Positions 46,556-55,170 of a stretch of DNA of 64,000 bases are shown here, piece by piece. Each line of letters begins with the position of its first letter. The stretch's first letter is position 1. The translations under genes and the position numbers were made by a program. The notes beneath the pieces are model-generated. The model saw only the letters and a list, made by a program, of their open reading frames with translations, was not told the origin of the DNA and ran no database searches. The stretch is from NCBI RefSeq assembly GCF_018219155.1, contig NZ_CP056123.1:1187505-1251504 (forward strand), in the 5' to 3' direction. This DNA is from Moritella sp. 24 (GTDB lineage: Bacteria > Pseudomonadota > Gammaproteobacteria > Enterobacterales > Moritellaceae).

Positions 46556-48394
46556 ATGATAAAAGACAGCGCTCAATCTCAACCGCAAGACTCGTTACAA
46601 AAAAAACAAGGCACACGTATTAGTTGGCAGTTAATTCGTGAGCGTGTTCTACGCCAAAAGAAACCGTTAATTACGGCACACATCATTGCTGTTTTCGCGA
46701 CGTTGGTGAGTGTACCTATTCCACTGATGATGCCTTTACTCGTCGATGAAGTATTATTAGAAAAGCCCGGTGCTGCGGTACAGGCAATGCAGAATATATT
46801 TCCTGAATCATGGTGGGGACCACAGCTTTACATTCTTGCAATACTTGGTTTTGTGATGTGTTTGCGTTTGTCTAGTTTGGTGTTGTCTGTGTGGCAAGCA
46901 AGGCAATTTACCATTATAGGTAAGAACTTAAGTTTTTATATTCGTGATAAATTGATGCATCATTTACCGTTGGTATCACTCACCGAATATGAAACCCAAG
47001 GGTCAGGAGCAATCAGTTCACGGTGTATTACCGATGTTGAAACCATCGATAAATTCTTAGCGGAAACCTTGTCTAAGTTCCTCGTGAGTATGTTAACCAT
47101 TATTGGTACTGCAGCCATTTTGTTATGGATTGACTGGCAGCTAGGCTTAATTATTTTATTGCTTAATCCGGCGGTTATTTATTTTTCTCGTTCGTTTGGC
47201 AAGCGTGTTAAAAATTTAAAAACACGTGAAAATGCAGCGTTTGAAGCATTTCAAGAATCGTTAATTGATACCTTAGATGCAATTCAGCAATTACGTACTG
47301 CACAGCGTGAAAAGCAATATTTTAGCCGCGTGATTGATGCCGCGAGTGAGTTACGTAATAGCGCGATCCAGTCGCAGTGGAAAACGGATGCTGTTAACCG
47401 TTTAAGCTTCACAATCTTCTTAATTGGGTTTGAAGTGTTCCGCGCCATTGCAATGTTAATGGTGGTATTTGCCGATTTGACCATCGGTCAGATCTTTGCG
47501 GTATTTGGTTACCTGTGGTTTATGATGGGTCCTGTACAAGAATTATTGAGTATTCAATATACTTATTTTGCAGCGTCAGCGGCATTGAAACGATTAAACA
47601 GTGTGTTTGCATTAACGCAAGAGCCACAACATCCGTGTGTGATTGACCCGTTTGCGAAACAGGACGGCGTTAGCGTCGAATTTAAAGACGTATGCTTTGC
47701 TTATAACACGGAAAATAAGGTGATTAGCGATGTAAACTTGGTGATCCCGAAAGGTAAAAAAGTCGCCATTGTGGCGGTGAGCGGGGGAGGTAAATCCACG
47801 TTAGTACAACTGCTTCTTGGTTTATACGAGAAACAACAGGGTGATATCTTGATTAACGATGTGCCGTTAAACCAGATTGGTTATGATAAAGTACGTGAGA
47901 ATATCGCGACAGTATTGCAACAGCCTATCTTGTTTAATACCTCGATTCGTGAGAATTTATCTATGGGTCATCAATTTAGTGACGATGAACTGTGGCAAGC
48001 ATTGCAAGTTGCCGAAATGGCAGACACAATCAAACAACTGGGTCATGGATTAGATACCTTAGTCGGACGTAATGGTGTACGTCTTTCTGGTGGTCAACGC
48101 CAGCGTTTAGCCATTGCTAGAATGGTATTAAGCAAACCGCAAATGGTTATTTTTGATGAAGCGACATCGGCATTAGATACCGAAACCGAAAGTCGTTTAC
48201 ACCATAACCTGAGCGAATTTTTACAAGATAGAACAACCTTAATTATTGCCCATAGACTCAGTGCGATTAAACAAGCTGATTTAATCTATGTGCTAGACGA
48301 TGGCAAAATTAGCCAGTCAGGACAACATCATGAATTATTGCAGGTTGAAGGGCTTTATCAAACGTTGTACGGCCGCTTACAATCAACTCATTAA
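46556..48394 (+). CDS. ABC-type exporter, fused permease and ATPase
   Basis: A 612-residue half-transporter of the MsbA/MdlB class. Six membrane spans lie in residues about 40-320. The nucleotide-binding domain has Walker A AVSGGGKST near 404, a Q-loop in TVLQQPILF, signature LSGGQRQRLAIAR near 515, Walker B MVIFDEATSALD and the switch His in LIIAHRLS. It would work as a homodimer exporting a lipid, peptide or drug; the substrate cannot be told. The msrB gene follows 19 bp later, so they are probably co-transcribed. Confidence 0.9.
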   Translation: MIKDSAQSQPQDSLQKKQGTRISWQLIRERVLRQKKPLITAHIIAVFATLVSVPIPLMMPLLVDEVLLEKPGAAVQAMQNIFPESWWGPQLYILAILGFVMCLRLSSLVLSVWQARQFTIIGKNLSFYIRDKLMHHLPLVSLTEYETQGSGAISSRCITDVETIDKFLAETLSKFLVSMLTIIGTAAILLWIDWQLGLIILLLNPAVIYFSRSFGKRVKNLKTRENAAFEAFQESLIDTLDAIQQLRTAQREKQYFSRVIDAASELRNSAIQSQWKTDAVNRLSFTIFLIGFEVFRAIAMLMVVFADLTIGQIFAVFGYLWFMMGPVQELLSIQYTYFAASAALKRLNSVFALTQEPQHPCVIDPFAKQDGVSVEFKDVCFAYNTENKVISDVNLVIPKGKKVAIVAVSGGGKSTLVQLLLGLYEKQQGDILINDVPLNQIGYDKVRENIATVLQQPILFNTSIRENLSMGHQFSDDELWQALQVAEMADTIKQLGHGLDTLVGRNGVRLSGGQRQRLAIARMVLSKPQMVIFDEATSALDTETESRLHHNLSEFLQDRTTLIIAHRLSAIKQADLIYVLDDGKISQSGQHHELLQVEGLYQTLYGRLQSTH

Positions 48395-48413
48395 CCGTGA
48401 GGAAAACAAGATT

Positions 48414-48845
48414 ATGGACAAAGATAGTATGAAACATACCATGACGAAAACAGATGCCGAATGGCAAGCACAGTTAACGGATGAAGAGTTTTATGTGTGC
48501 CGTAAAAAAGGCACTGAACATCCGTATACCGGTACTTTACTTAACAATGATGACGTTGGTGTATATCACTGTAAATGCTGTGGTAGCGAGTTGTTTACCA
48601 GCGACAGTAAATTTAACTCGGGTTGCGGTTGGCCAAGTTTTGATAAAGAAATCAAAGATGGTGCGGTTATTTATACCGAAGATAACAGTTTAGCGATGCA
48701 ACGTATTGAAGTGACTTGCAGTCATTGTGACTCTCATTTGGGGCATGTATTTCCTGATGGACCGACCGAGACAGGTCAGCGTTTTTGTATTAACTCTATC
48801 TCTATGGCATTTAATAAAAATAGTCATGCAGAGAGCAAAGATTAA
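48414..48845 (+). CDS. msrB: peptide-methionine (R)-S-oxide reductase
   Basis: A 143-residue cytoplasmic enzyme that reduces methionine-R-sulfoxide. Zinc-binding pairs are CKCC (near residue 60) and CSHC (near 103). The catalytic Cys lies in QRFCINSISM near 125, and the GCGWPSF and HLGHVFPDGP motifs are complete. The frame is open upstream into the ABC gene, but the ATG at 48414, preceded by GTGAGGAAA, gives the usual MsrB length. Confidence 0.95.
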   Translation: MDKDSMKHTMTKTDAEWQAQLTDEEFYVCRKKGTEHPYTGTLLNNDDVGVYHCKCCGSELFTSDSKFNSGCGWPSFDKEIKDGAVIYTEDNSLAMQRIEVTCSHCDSHLGHVFPDGPTETGQRFCINSISMAFNKNSHAESKD

Positions 48846-48986
48846 ACGGTGACGTCACCGCGTTAAACGAGTAAATCGCTAACGAATAAAATAAATCTTA
48901 TACCCAAAGCGTTGTCTGGTGTTTATGTAATACCAAGCAATTATTTGGGTATATTTATATACAGCTTTTAACTGCAGGAATAACCC

Positions 48987-50513
48987 GTGAGCATAGCTAA
49001 AAATAAAGACGGTATTGAATCTCTAAATTGTGATAATCATTATGCAAGGTTGCCTGCGCATTTTTATAATAAGCAAATGCCCGATGGGATCAGTGACCCG
49101 AAAATGGTTAGCCTAAATCCACAGGTGTTAGCATTACTAGGTTTAGATAGTGAAGTAAATAGTGACGTATATAGTGATGCGTTATTACAGTTGTGTTCAG
49201 GTAATTATTTACCCGCAGGTTTTGAACCCCTTGCGATGAAGTATACGGGTCATCAGTTTGGTCATTACAATCCAGATTTAGGTGATGGTCGTGGCTTACT
49301 ACTCGCGCAAGTTAAACCTGCCAGTGTCGATACAGATGGAGCGGATAGCCCGACGTGGGACCTGCATTTGAAAGGCGCGGGACGCACACCTTACAGTCGT
49401 CAAGGAGATGGTCGCGCGGTATTACGTTCAAGTATTCGAGAGTACCTATGCAGTGCGGCGATGCAAGGTTTAGGTATCCCAACGACACAGGCGTTAAGCG
49501 TTGTTGTGGGTAGTGATGCGGTTATGCGTGAGCAAGTCGAACAAGCAGCCATGGTCGTACGTGTTGCTGAGTCTCATGTGCGTTTTGGTCATTTCGAACA
49601 CTTTTATTATACTCAGCGTTTAGACGATTTAAAGTTGATGTTGGATTATACTTTAACCCAGCATTTTCCTGATGCGTTAACTGCAGAAGTACCTTATTTG
49701 GCCTTTTATAAGCAAGTTGTTACCACCACGGCAGAGCTGATGGCACATTGGCAGGCGGTTGGTTTTGTTCACGGAGTCATGAATACCGATAACATGTCGA
49801 TCTTAGGTCAAACCTTTGATTATGGCCCGTTTGCGTTTCAGGACAATTTCGATCCAGCTTACGTGTGTAATCATACTGATTATTCAGGCCGTTATGCGTT
49901 TAACCAGCAACCGCAAGTGGGCTATTGGAATTTAATGGCATTGGGTCGTTCATTAACACCCTTCATGGATATCGCGCCACTAAATGAAACACTGCAAACT
50001 TATGATGATATTTTCTTGGCTAAATTACGTCAGCTAATGCGGGCTAAATTAGGGTTACAGCAAGTGCAAGATGGTGATGGTGAGTTGATTAAAAACCTGC
50101 TAGAAATATTAGCCTCGAATGAGGTGGACTATACCCACTTCTTCCGTTTATTAAGTGGCTTTGATAGTACATTAGACGGTGCGGAAGTCGCGTTGAATTC
50201 AGCTATTCGCGACCAATTCATCGACCGTGAGGTGTTTGATGCGTGGGCTGTGCAATATCAACAGCGTTTAGCACTAGAATCAAGTGTGGATGATGACCGT
50301 AAAGTGCAAATGAATCGCGCTAACCCAAAGTTTATTTTACGTAATTATTTAGCCCAGCAAGCGATTGAACAAGCAGCAGATTATGATTATAGCTTGGTGA
50401 ATGAGTTGCTTAACGTATTCGCAAATCCGTTTGATGAACACTCTGAATTTGAAGCATTAGCGGCATTACCTCCAGAGTGGGGACGTAAGATGGTATTGAG
50501 CTGTTCGTCTTAA
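48987..50513 (+). CDS. selO: protein adenylyltransferase SelO (YdiU)
   Basis: A 508-residue pseudokinase-fold enzyme that AMPylates proteins in redox stress responses. The family's motifs are complete: GHQFGHYNPDLGDGRG near residue 88, HLKGAGRTPYSRQGDGRAVL near 125, the FVHGVMNTDNMSI loop near 260, and the metal-binding DYGPFAF. The carboxy-terminal Cys found in selenoprotein relatives appears as CSS at the very end. Start is GTG at 48987, with AGGAA seven bases upstream. Its place after msrB links it to oxidative-damage repair. Confidence 0.94.
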   Translation: MSIAKNKDGIESLNCDNHYARLPAHFYNKQMPDGISDPKMVSLNPQVLALLGLDSEVNSDVYSDALLQLCSGNYLPAGFEPLAMKYTGHQFGHYNPDLGDGRGLLLAQVKPASVDTDGADSPTWDLHLKGAGRTPYSRQGDGRAVLRSSIREYLCSAAMQGLGIPTTQALSVVVGSDAVMREQVEQAAMVVRVAESHVRFGHFEHFYYTQRLDDLKLMLDYTLTQHFPDALTAEVPYLAFYKQVVTTTAELMAHWQAVGFVHGVMNTDNMSILGQTFDYGPFAFQDNFDPAYVCNHTDYSGRYAFNQQPQVGYWNLMALGRSLTPFMDIAPLNETLQTYDDIFLAKLRQLMRAKLGLQQVQDGDGELIKNLLEILASNEVDYTHFFRLLSGFDSTLDGAEVALNSAIRDQFIDREVFDAWAVQYQQRLALESSVDDDRKVQMNRANPKFILRNYLAQQAIEQAADYDYSLVNELLNVFANPFDEHSEFEALAALPPEWGRKMVLSCSS

Positions 50514-50596
50514 TCGGGCTGTTTTTTTAGAGGCATGATAAGATAGGTTATACAGGTTATATTTTCTTAGATTTCATTACCACAAGGATCCCATTT

Positions 50597-50881
50597 ATGA
50601 ACGTGGATAAAGCAAAAAAACGTATCGAAAAATTGGCTAAAAGAGGCTTTAAAGGCTACCCATCTTTATCGTTTGAGTACTTTGGCGCCACTGCTGATAC
50701 AGCAACCGAAGTCGTTGTGACGTTCAAACTAGACGAAAGTGCAGCACCACAAGCACAAAAATTTGTCAGTAAAAGTGATGCTCGCGAAGACGAAACAATT
50801 CAATCTGTACTTGTGAAAACGATTGAGCGCACAGATGCGAGTACTGTGGCTGTTGTTGACGGTGTTTCGATTATCAAATAA
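50597..50881 (+). CDS. small conserved-looking protein of unknown function
   Basis: A 94-residue soluble protein with a basic helical start (KAKKRIEKLAKRGFKG) followed by alternating strands (SLSFEYFGAT, EVVVTFKLDE) and a VLVKTIERTDASTVAVVDGV end. I know of similar short proteins annotated hypothetical in marine gammaproteobacteria but cannot name a family. The ATG is preceded by AAGGATCCCATTT. It sits between selO and a lipoprotein gene on the same strand. Confidence 0.75.
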   Translation: MNVDKAKKRIEKLAKRGFKGYPSLSFEYFGATADTATEVVVTFKLDESAAPQAQKFVSKSDAREDETIQSVLVKTIERTDASTVAVVDGVSIIK

Positions 50882-50960
50882 AGATATTTATTCATCTTAC
50901 GTTCAGCGCTCATCCATATAATACGTCTTATTTATACTGAGCCAACAAGAGAATAGTGAG

Positions 50961-52211
50961 ATGAGTACATCTACGAAAAAGTATCGATTATGTTTCAGCC
51001 TGAGCGCATTGGCCTTTATATTAATATATGGCGCTGCGCTAACAGGCTGTAAAAATACCCCTACAGATCCTAATTATCTTACTGCCGATGCGCTACCTGA
51101 TTACAATCAAGCTGACTTTGATACCTATTTACAAGAAACGCAACGTTGGTTACGTGCTAATCGAGTATTTAACTCTGCTGATGAAGAGAAAGAAATCCAA
51201 GCCAACCTACCTTATGAAATTAAACCTGAAAATCCTAACGGACAAGGCGTATTGCTCGTTCATGGTCTTGCTGATTCACCATTCTCGTTTATCGATATTG
51301 CCAAGCACTTAGCGCAACAGGGTTATTTGGTGCGAACCGTATTATTACCGGGGCATGGTAGTAAAGTCGGAGACTTGATATTGCCGACACTCGCTGACTG
51401 GCAAGGGGTTGTTGCTCATCACACTAAATTACTCAAACAGGATGTCGATAAAGTTTGGCTTGGCGGTTATTCGACGGGGGCTAACTTGGTTGTATCTCAG
51501 GCAATCCGTGATGATGACATTGCAGGGTTATTACTCTTTTCTCCGGCATTTAAACCCGATTCATTTATGGTGTCTTTAGCGCCGGTAGTGAGTCACTTTA
51601 TTACTTGGGCAGACCGTGATCCAGAGGATAATTATACGCGTTATAATTCACTACCGATGAATGCGGCATCCATCTATTATAAAACATCGCAGATAGTGCG
51701 TGATGATTTGGCAAAAGCGGATTATAACAAACCTGTGTTTATGATGATGAGTGAAGGTGAAAGTGTCATTGATACCAAATATGCGCAGAACGCCTTTAAT
51801 CAAGTGATGACCAACCCCAGTAATAAACTTGTTTGGGCAGGGGAAGTGCAACCTGTGGATCCCCGAGCGATTAGTTTTAGCATGGATTTACCTGCGCAAC
51901 AGATATCGAACGGTTCGCATTTAAGCTTGTTATTCTCACCGAAAAATCCAGTTTATGGTCGCGGTGGCGAGATCATGATCTGTGGCAATGGTCAGAAAGC
52001 AGCGGATGAAGCCAAATGTCAGGCTGGTGAAAACGTATGGTATTCGGCTTACGGTTATCAAGAGCCAGGAAAGATCCATGCAAGGTTAACTTGGAATCCG
52101 TACTTTACCCAAAGTATGTCATTACTTGATAAGGTAATGCAGCAAAAGACGCTGCAATCACCTGTGATATTGGCGGAGCAGTTTATCGAACCGCTCACGT
52201 TACATCTGTAG
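50961..52211 (+). CDS. alpha/beta-hydrolase lipoprotein
   Basis: A 416-residue envelope protein with a hydrophobic leader ending in lipobox LTGC (Cys at about 30). The hydrolase core has GVLLVHGLADSPFS (oxyanion-hole HG), LLPGHGSKVGD and the nucleophile elbow GYSTG near residue 169. The acid is probably in MMSEGESVID and the His in NGSHLS near 315. A carboxylesterase or lipase-like activity is likely; the substrate is unknown. It converges with the 52228 gene with 16 bp between the stops. Confidence 0.82.
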   Translation: MSTSTKKYRLCFSLSALAFILIYGAALTGCKNTPTDPNYLTADALPDYNQADFDTYLQETQRWLRANRVFNSADEEKEIQANLPYEIKPENPNGQGVLLVHGLADSPFSFIDIAKHLAQQGYLVRTVLLPGHGSKVGDLILPTLADWQGVVAHHTKLLKQDVDKVWLGGYSTGANLVVSQAIRDDDIAGLLLFSPAFKPDSFMVSLAPVVSHFITWADRDPEDNYTRYNSLPMNAASIYYKTSQIVRDDLAKADYNKPVFMMMSEGESVIDTKYAQNAFNQVMTNPSNKLVWAGEVQPVDPRAISFSMDLPAQQISNGSHLSLLFSPKNPVYGRGGEIMICGNGQKAADEAKCQAGENVWYSAYGYQEPGKIHARLTWNPYFTQSMSLLDKVMQQKTLQSPVILAEQFIEPLTLHL

Positions 52212-52227
52212 TCGTGCTTGGTGCGAG

Positions 52228-52740
52228 TTAAAAGCTAAACACGACACCAGTGGAAATGGTGGCTGTCAGATCATAAGGCAAAAATGTTTTATCGCGATTA
52301 ATATAGTTAAAATCAGTCCCTGCTCTGAACGCGATATTGTCAGTCACCGCAATCACCCAAGAGGCTGAAATACTCGCACCTGTCGCTTTCGCTGTTTCTA
52401 CCTCTTGGCTCCAGTAGTATCCTTTCTGACCTGCATATTCAACCACGCCAGCTTCTAGTTGCAATGACATTTTAGGTTTATTAACCAGTTGTTTTTGCGC
52501 GCCTATTCGGTATGTTTTTAGCCTGTCTTTATGGATATCTAAAAACTCTGCAGAGGTATGGCTGTAAGATATGTAGATTGCATCCATGCCTAAAGTATCG
52601 GTTAAACCGAGTTGCATACCCGCACCAGAAATACCAGAACCTTCATAGGGGCCAATTTTCATTTCTGGTGATATATGGATTGTATTAGCCAGCACAGTTG
52701 TTGAGCTAAGTAGTAGTAACGGGAGAAGTATCTTATTCAT
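52228..52740 (-). CDS. small outer-membrane beta-barrel-like protein
   Basis: A 170-residue exported protein with a signal peptide (MNKILLPLLLLSSTTVLA). Alternating-residue strands follow, and the C-terminus TISTGVVFSF ends in Phe as in outer-membrane barrels of the 8-strand type. The ATG at 52740 is chosen because it starts the signal peptide. A GTG three codons upstream is possible. Neither has a good ribosome-binding site, and both sit at the edge of a 21-bp inverted repeat that could fold the leader. Function is unknown. Confidence 0.68.
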   Translation of the reverse strand: MNKILLPLLLLSSTTVLANTIHISPEMKIGPYEGSGISGAGMQLGLTDTLGMDAIYISYSHTSAEFLDIHKDRLKTYRIGAQKQLVNKPKMSLQLEAGVVEYAGQKGYYWSQEVETAKATGASISASWVIAVTDNIAFRAGTDFNYINRDKTFLPYDLTATISTGVVFSF

Positions 52741-52743
52741 AGG

Positions 52744-52811
52744 GAGCACTCATTTTTATAATATCCATAAAATGTAATAATCTGTTATGAATATTATAAA
52801 AATGAGCGCTC
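52744..52811. promoter_or_regulatory. 21-bp near-perfect inverted repeat in the leader of the barrel gene
   Basis: The left arm 52744-52764 and right arm 52791-52811 are complementary at 20 of 21 positions, around a 26-nt A+T-rich loop. The structure ends four bases before the start codon at 52740 and covers the region where a ribosome-binding site would be. It could be a translational or transcriptional switch, a terminator for the upstream LysR gene, or a protein-binding dyad. Confidence 0.75.
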
Positions 52812-52848
52812 TGAGGCTAAACACTATGCCTTATATCGCTGATAAGCA

Positions 52849-53784
52849 TTACTTATTATTGAGAGTTAATTGCTGTTGAATGACATTGGATATAAGTGTG
52901 TGTAACCAATTTAAGAGGGCGCTATTTCGATGTCGAGTATGACAATAAGTATAAACTCCAATGTGATAGGCTTCACCTTGAACCTCGACGTTCAAAGCAC
53001 GTAAATTTGGATGCTGATGAACAGGAAATAGGTTAGTGTGCGGCATGTACATATCCGAGTGTTGAATAATATCAAGTAACACCATAATGAACTCAGAGCG
53101 AAAGCCAATTTTGTATTCTAAGCCATGCTCTTTCATTGTATTAGCAGCGAGACTAAACGTATCATTCCAACCCGGAGAAATGATGGATGCAATCTCATAA
53201 CCTGAATAATCATAAGGCGTGGTGATTGTCTTTGTTATTGGGTGGGCATTTCTGACGATGACTTGTCCACATAAATCGGCTAGCTTCTTATTGTAAACTT
53301 CAGCTGGCGTGTCTATTTCGTAGTTAATGCCGAGGTAAACATCATCTTTTTGTATATCCTCTACCGTCGAACGCGACCAGCTCACTAATTCGACGGTGGC
53401 ATTTGGTGCTGAAGCTTTAAAGGCTTGGTAAAGTGAGCCGGATAAACAAGAAAGAACAATGGGGGAGAGGGCAATTTTAAGTGATCTATCGAGAGTTGCA
53501 GGATCGAATTTAGCACAATGATTAATACTGTTTGCTAATCCGTTTAGATAAGGATAAATAGACGCTGCCAGCGCTTCTGAAAATGGCGTTGCCTTTAAGC
53601 CTTTTGGTACTTTTACAAACAGTTCATCGTCAAAGTGATGGCGTAGTTTTGTTAATGATTGGCTAATCGCAGGTTGAGAAACAAAAAGCCGTTCTGATGC
53701 TTTCCGCATATTTAACTCTTGAGAAAGAACCTGAAATACCCTTAACAAGTTGAGATCTAACGTCGTGTAGAGATCTTTTTTCAT
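52849..53784 (-). CDS. LysR family transcriptional regulator
   Basis: A 311-residue LysR protein with an N-terminal helix-turn-helix (LNMRKASERLFVSQPAISQS, about residues 24-43), of the NodD/LeuO/PcpR-like group by its LDLNLLRVFQVL start. The C-terminal effector domain is complete. It is unlike the two lactate-linked LysR proteins. It is transcribed toward the barrel gene at 52228, 108 bp away; its target is unknown. Confidence 0.9.
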   Translation of the reverse strand: MKKDLYTTLDLNLLRVFQVLSQELNMRKASERLFVSQPAISQSLTKLRHHFDDELFVKVPKGLKATPFSEALAASIYPYLNGLANSINHCAKFDPATLDRSLKIALSPIVLSCLSGSLYQAFKASAPNATVELVSWSRSTVEDIQKDDVYLGINYEIDTPAEVYNKKLADLCGQVIVRNAHPITKTITTPYDYSGYEIASIISPGWNDTFSLAANTMKEHGLEYKIGFRSEFIMVLLDIIQHSDMYMPHTNLFPVHQHPNLRALNVEVQGEAYHIGVYTYCHTRHRNSALLNWLHTLISNVIQQQLTLNNK

Positions 53785-53964
53785 GCCTATCCTACTGTAC
53801 TAAAGAGAGAATAATTTCTAGTCTAATCAAGTTTGTATAAATAAGACAGTTATTATGAGGAGGCTGGTGGCATCTTAATAGGAGGGGCAGAGGAAATATA
53901 AGGACCGATCATCAAATGAACGGCCCTAGGTATGCTACTGATGATTAAGCAGCATAGGGTTTAA
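53785..53964. other. intergenic region between the beta-propeller lipoprotein and LysR genes
   Basis: This region holds the LysR promoter and the 3' end of the btuB unit. On the minus strand an interrupted CCCTATGCT...AGCAT..AGGG hairpin (53918-53960) may terminate the btuB transcript. It has no strong T-run. Confidence 0.4.
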
Positions 53965-55170
53965 TTAGTTAAGAAAACGGATCACATTCGGATTAAGCGT
54001 TGTTAACATTCGACCGCCGACGATAGTGTTATCCACACTATCAATAATATCAACGCCCGGTGTCGCAGGGTTAATCATGCTAAGCCATAAAAAACCTTTC
54101 TTATCTAAGCCTAGGTAATTGATATGTTCGTTACCTGTGTTTGCTACTTCGCTTTCAACCACATCGCCAGTTGTCGGGTTGAACTCATACAGTGTTGATA
54201 TTTCACCATACACAGGCGTGTAGACTACTTTACCTGCATAAAAATAACCTTTTTCTGCTGACACTTGCACGCTGGTATTGATGAATTTACTTACATTACT
54301 GTCTATATCAGCAGCCGTTAAAACTGTACGTAGTGAATAGGTATTTGGGTTTATTTCTTCAATTCGACTATTGGTAAGCGTTGTAGAGCCATAGACATCG
54401 TGGGTACTTGCATAGATCTTACCATTTGGACTCGTCGATAGACTGTTTTTAAGCGGATTTATCCCTTTAAGTAAAATACCTTTAAGGTTATCAAGTGGTG
54501 CTGAATTGGTTTCAATTTCAGTATCTGTCGCAACATCAAAAACGGCCACATACGCGGGATTAGCTGAAAAATAATCTGATAATCGTTGCATTGATATGAA
54601 CAGTTTTCCCTGACTTATCACTGCAGCAGCAGGACTTGGCGTACCACTGCTATTGTTGGCTGGGATATAAGCAGAGAGATCGAGTTCATCTATTTTGAAA
54701 CTCGCGAAGTCTGTCGCATTCGGGTTTACAACCCACACTTTGGCTGACCCGTAGCGAATTAAATAGGCCTTGTTAGCATTTGCAAAAACGAGGTTATAGG
54801 GATTACGGCTAATGGAATCACTGCTGTCTTGAGTCGTAAATGACCACGCTGAATTATTATAATCTTGAGCGGCGTACTTATCGATGGTATCAATGTTGTA
54901 ACGACCAATATGGTAGATATCACTGTTGTTAGTAGCCAGTGTGTAATCAGATTTCGTTTTACTGTAATAAGGACTGCTCACTTGTTGGTTTGCAGGATCT
55001 AAGAACAGTACTTCAGAACTGATGTAACCCGGATCTATGGTCTGCACGATCGCGGATGCCGCTGGTGCGTGGATAAACGGGTTATTGTCGGTGTCATTCT
55101 GATTACAAGCGGTCAGTAGAACGGTGCTTGCTAAGAGAGTGATTAAGTGTTTTTTCATTACGGTTAGCAT
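53965..55170 (-). CDS. beta-propeller lipoprotein co-expressed with BtuB (BtuG-like role proposed)
   Basis: A 401-residue lipoprotein (lipobox LLTAC, Cys at about 22; the residue after Cys is Asn, so no inner-membrane retention Asp). The mature part is rich in beta-propeller-like strands spaced about 45-50 residues apart, such as KVWVVNPNATDF, YVAVFDVATDTEI, GKIYASTHD and FLWLSMINP. The ATG at 55170 directly follows the btuB TAA and has GGAA six bases upstream, so translation is coupled. It lies behind a cobalamin riboswitch. In Bacteroides the surface propeller lipoprotein BtuG captures B12 for BtuB. The architecture and context here are the same, but the homology is not demonstrated. Confidence 0.75.
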   Translation of the reverse strand: MLTVMKKHLITLLASTVLLTACNQNDTDNNPFIHAPAASAIVQTIDPGYISSEVLFLDPANQQVSSPYYSKTKSDYTLATNNSDIYHIGRYNIDTIDKYAAQDYNNSAWSFTTQDSSDSISRNPYNLVFANANKAYLIRYGSAKVWVVNPNATDFASFKIDELDLSAYIPANNSSGTPSPAAAVISQGKLFISMQRLSDYFSANPAYVAVFDVATDTEIETNSAPLDNLKGILLKGINPLKNSLSTSPNGKIYASTHDVYGSTTLTNSRIEEINPNTYSLRTVLTAADIDSNVSKFINTSVQVSAEKGYFYAGKVVYTPVYGEISTLYEFNPTTGDVVESEVANTGNEHINYLGLDKKGFLWLSMINPATPGVDIIDSVDNTIVGGRMLTTLNPNVIRFLN

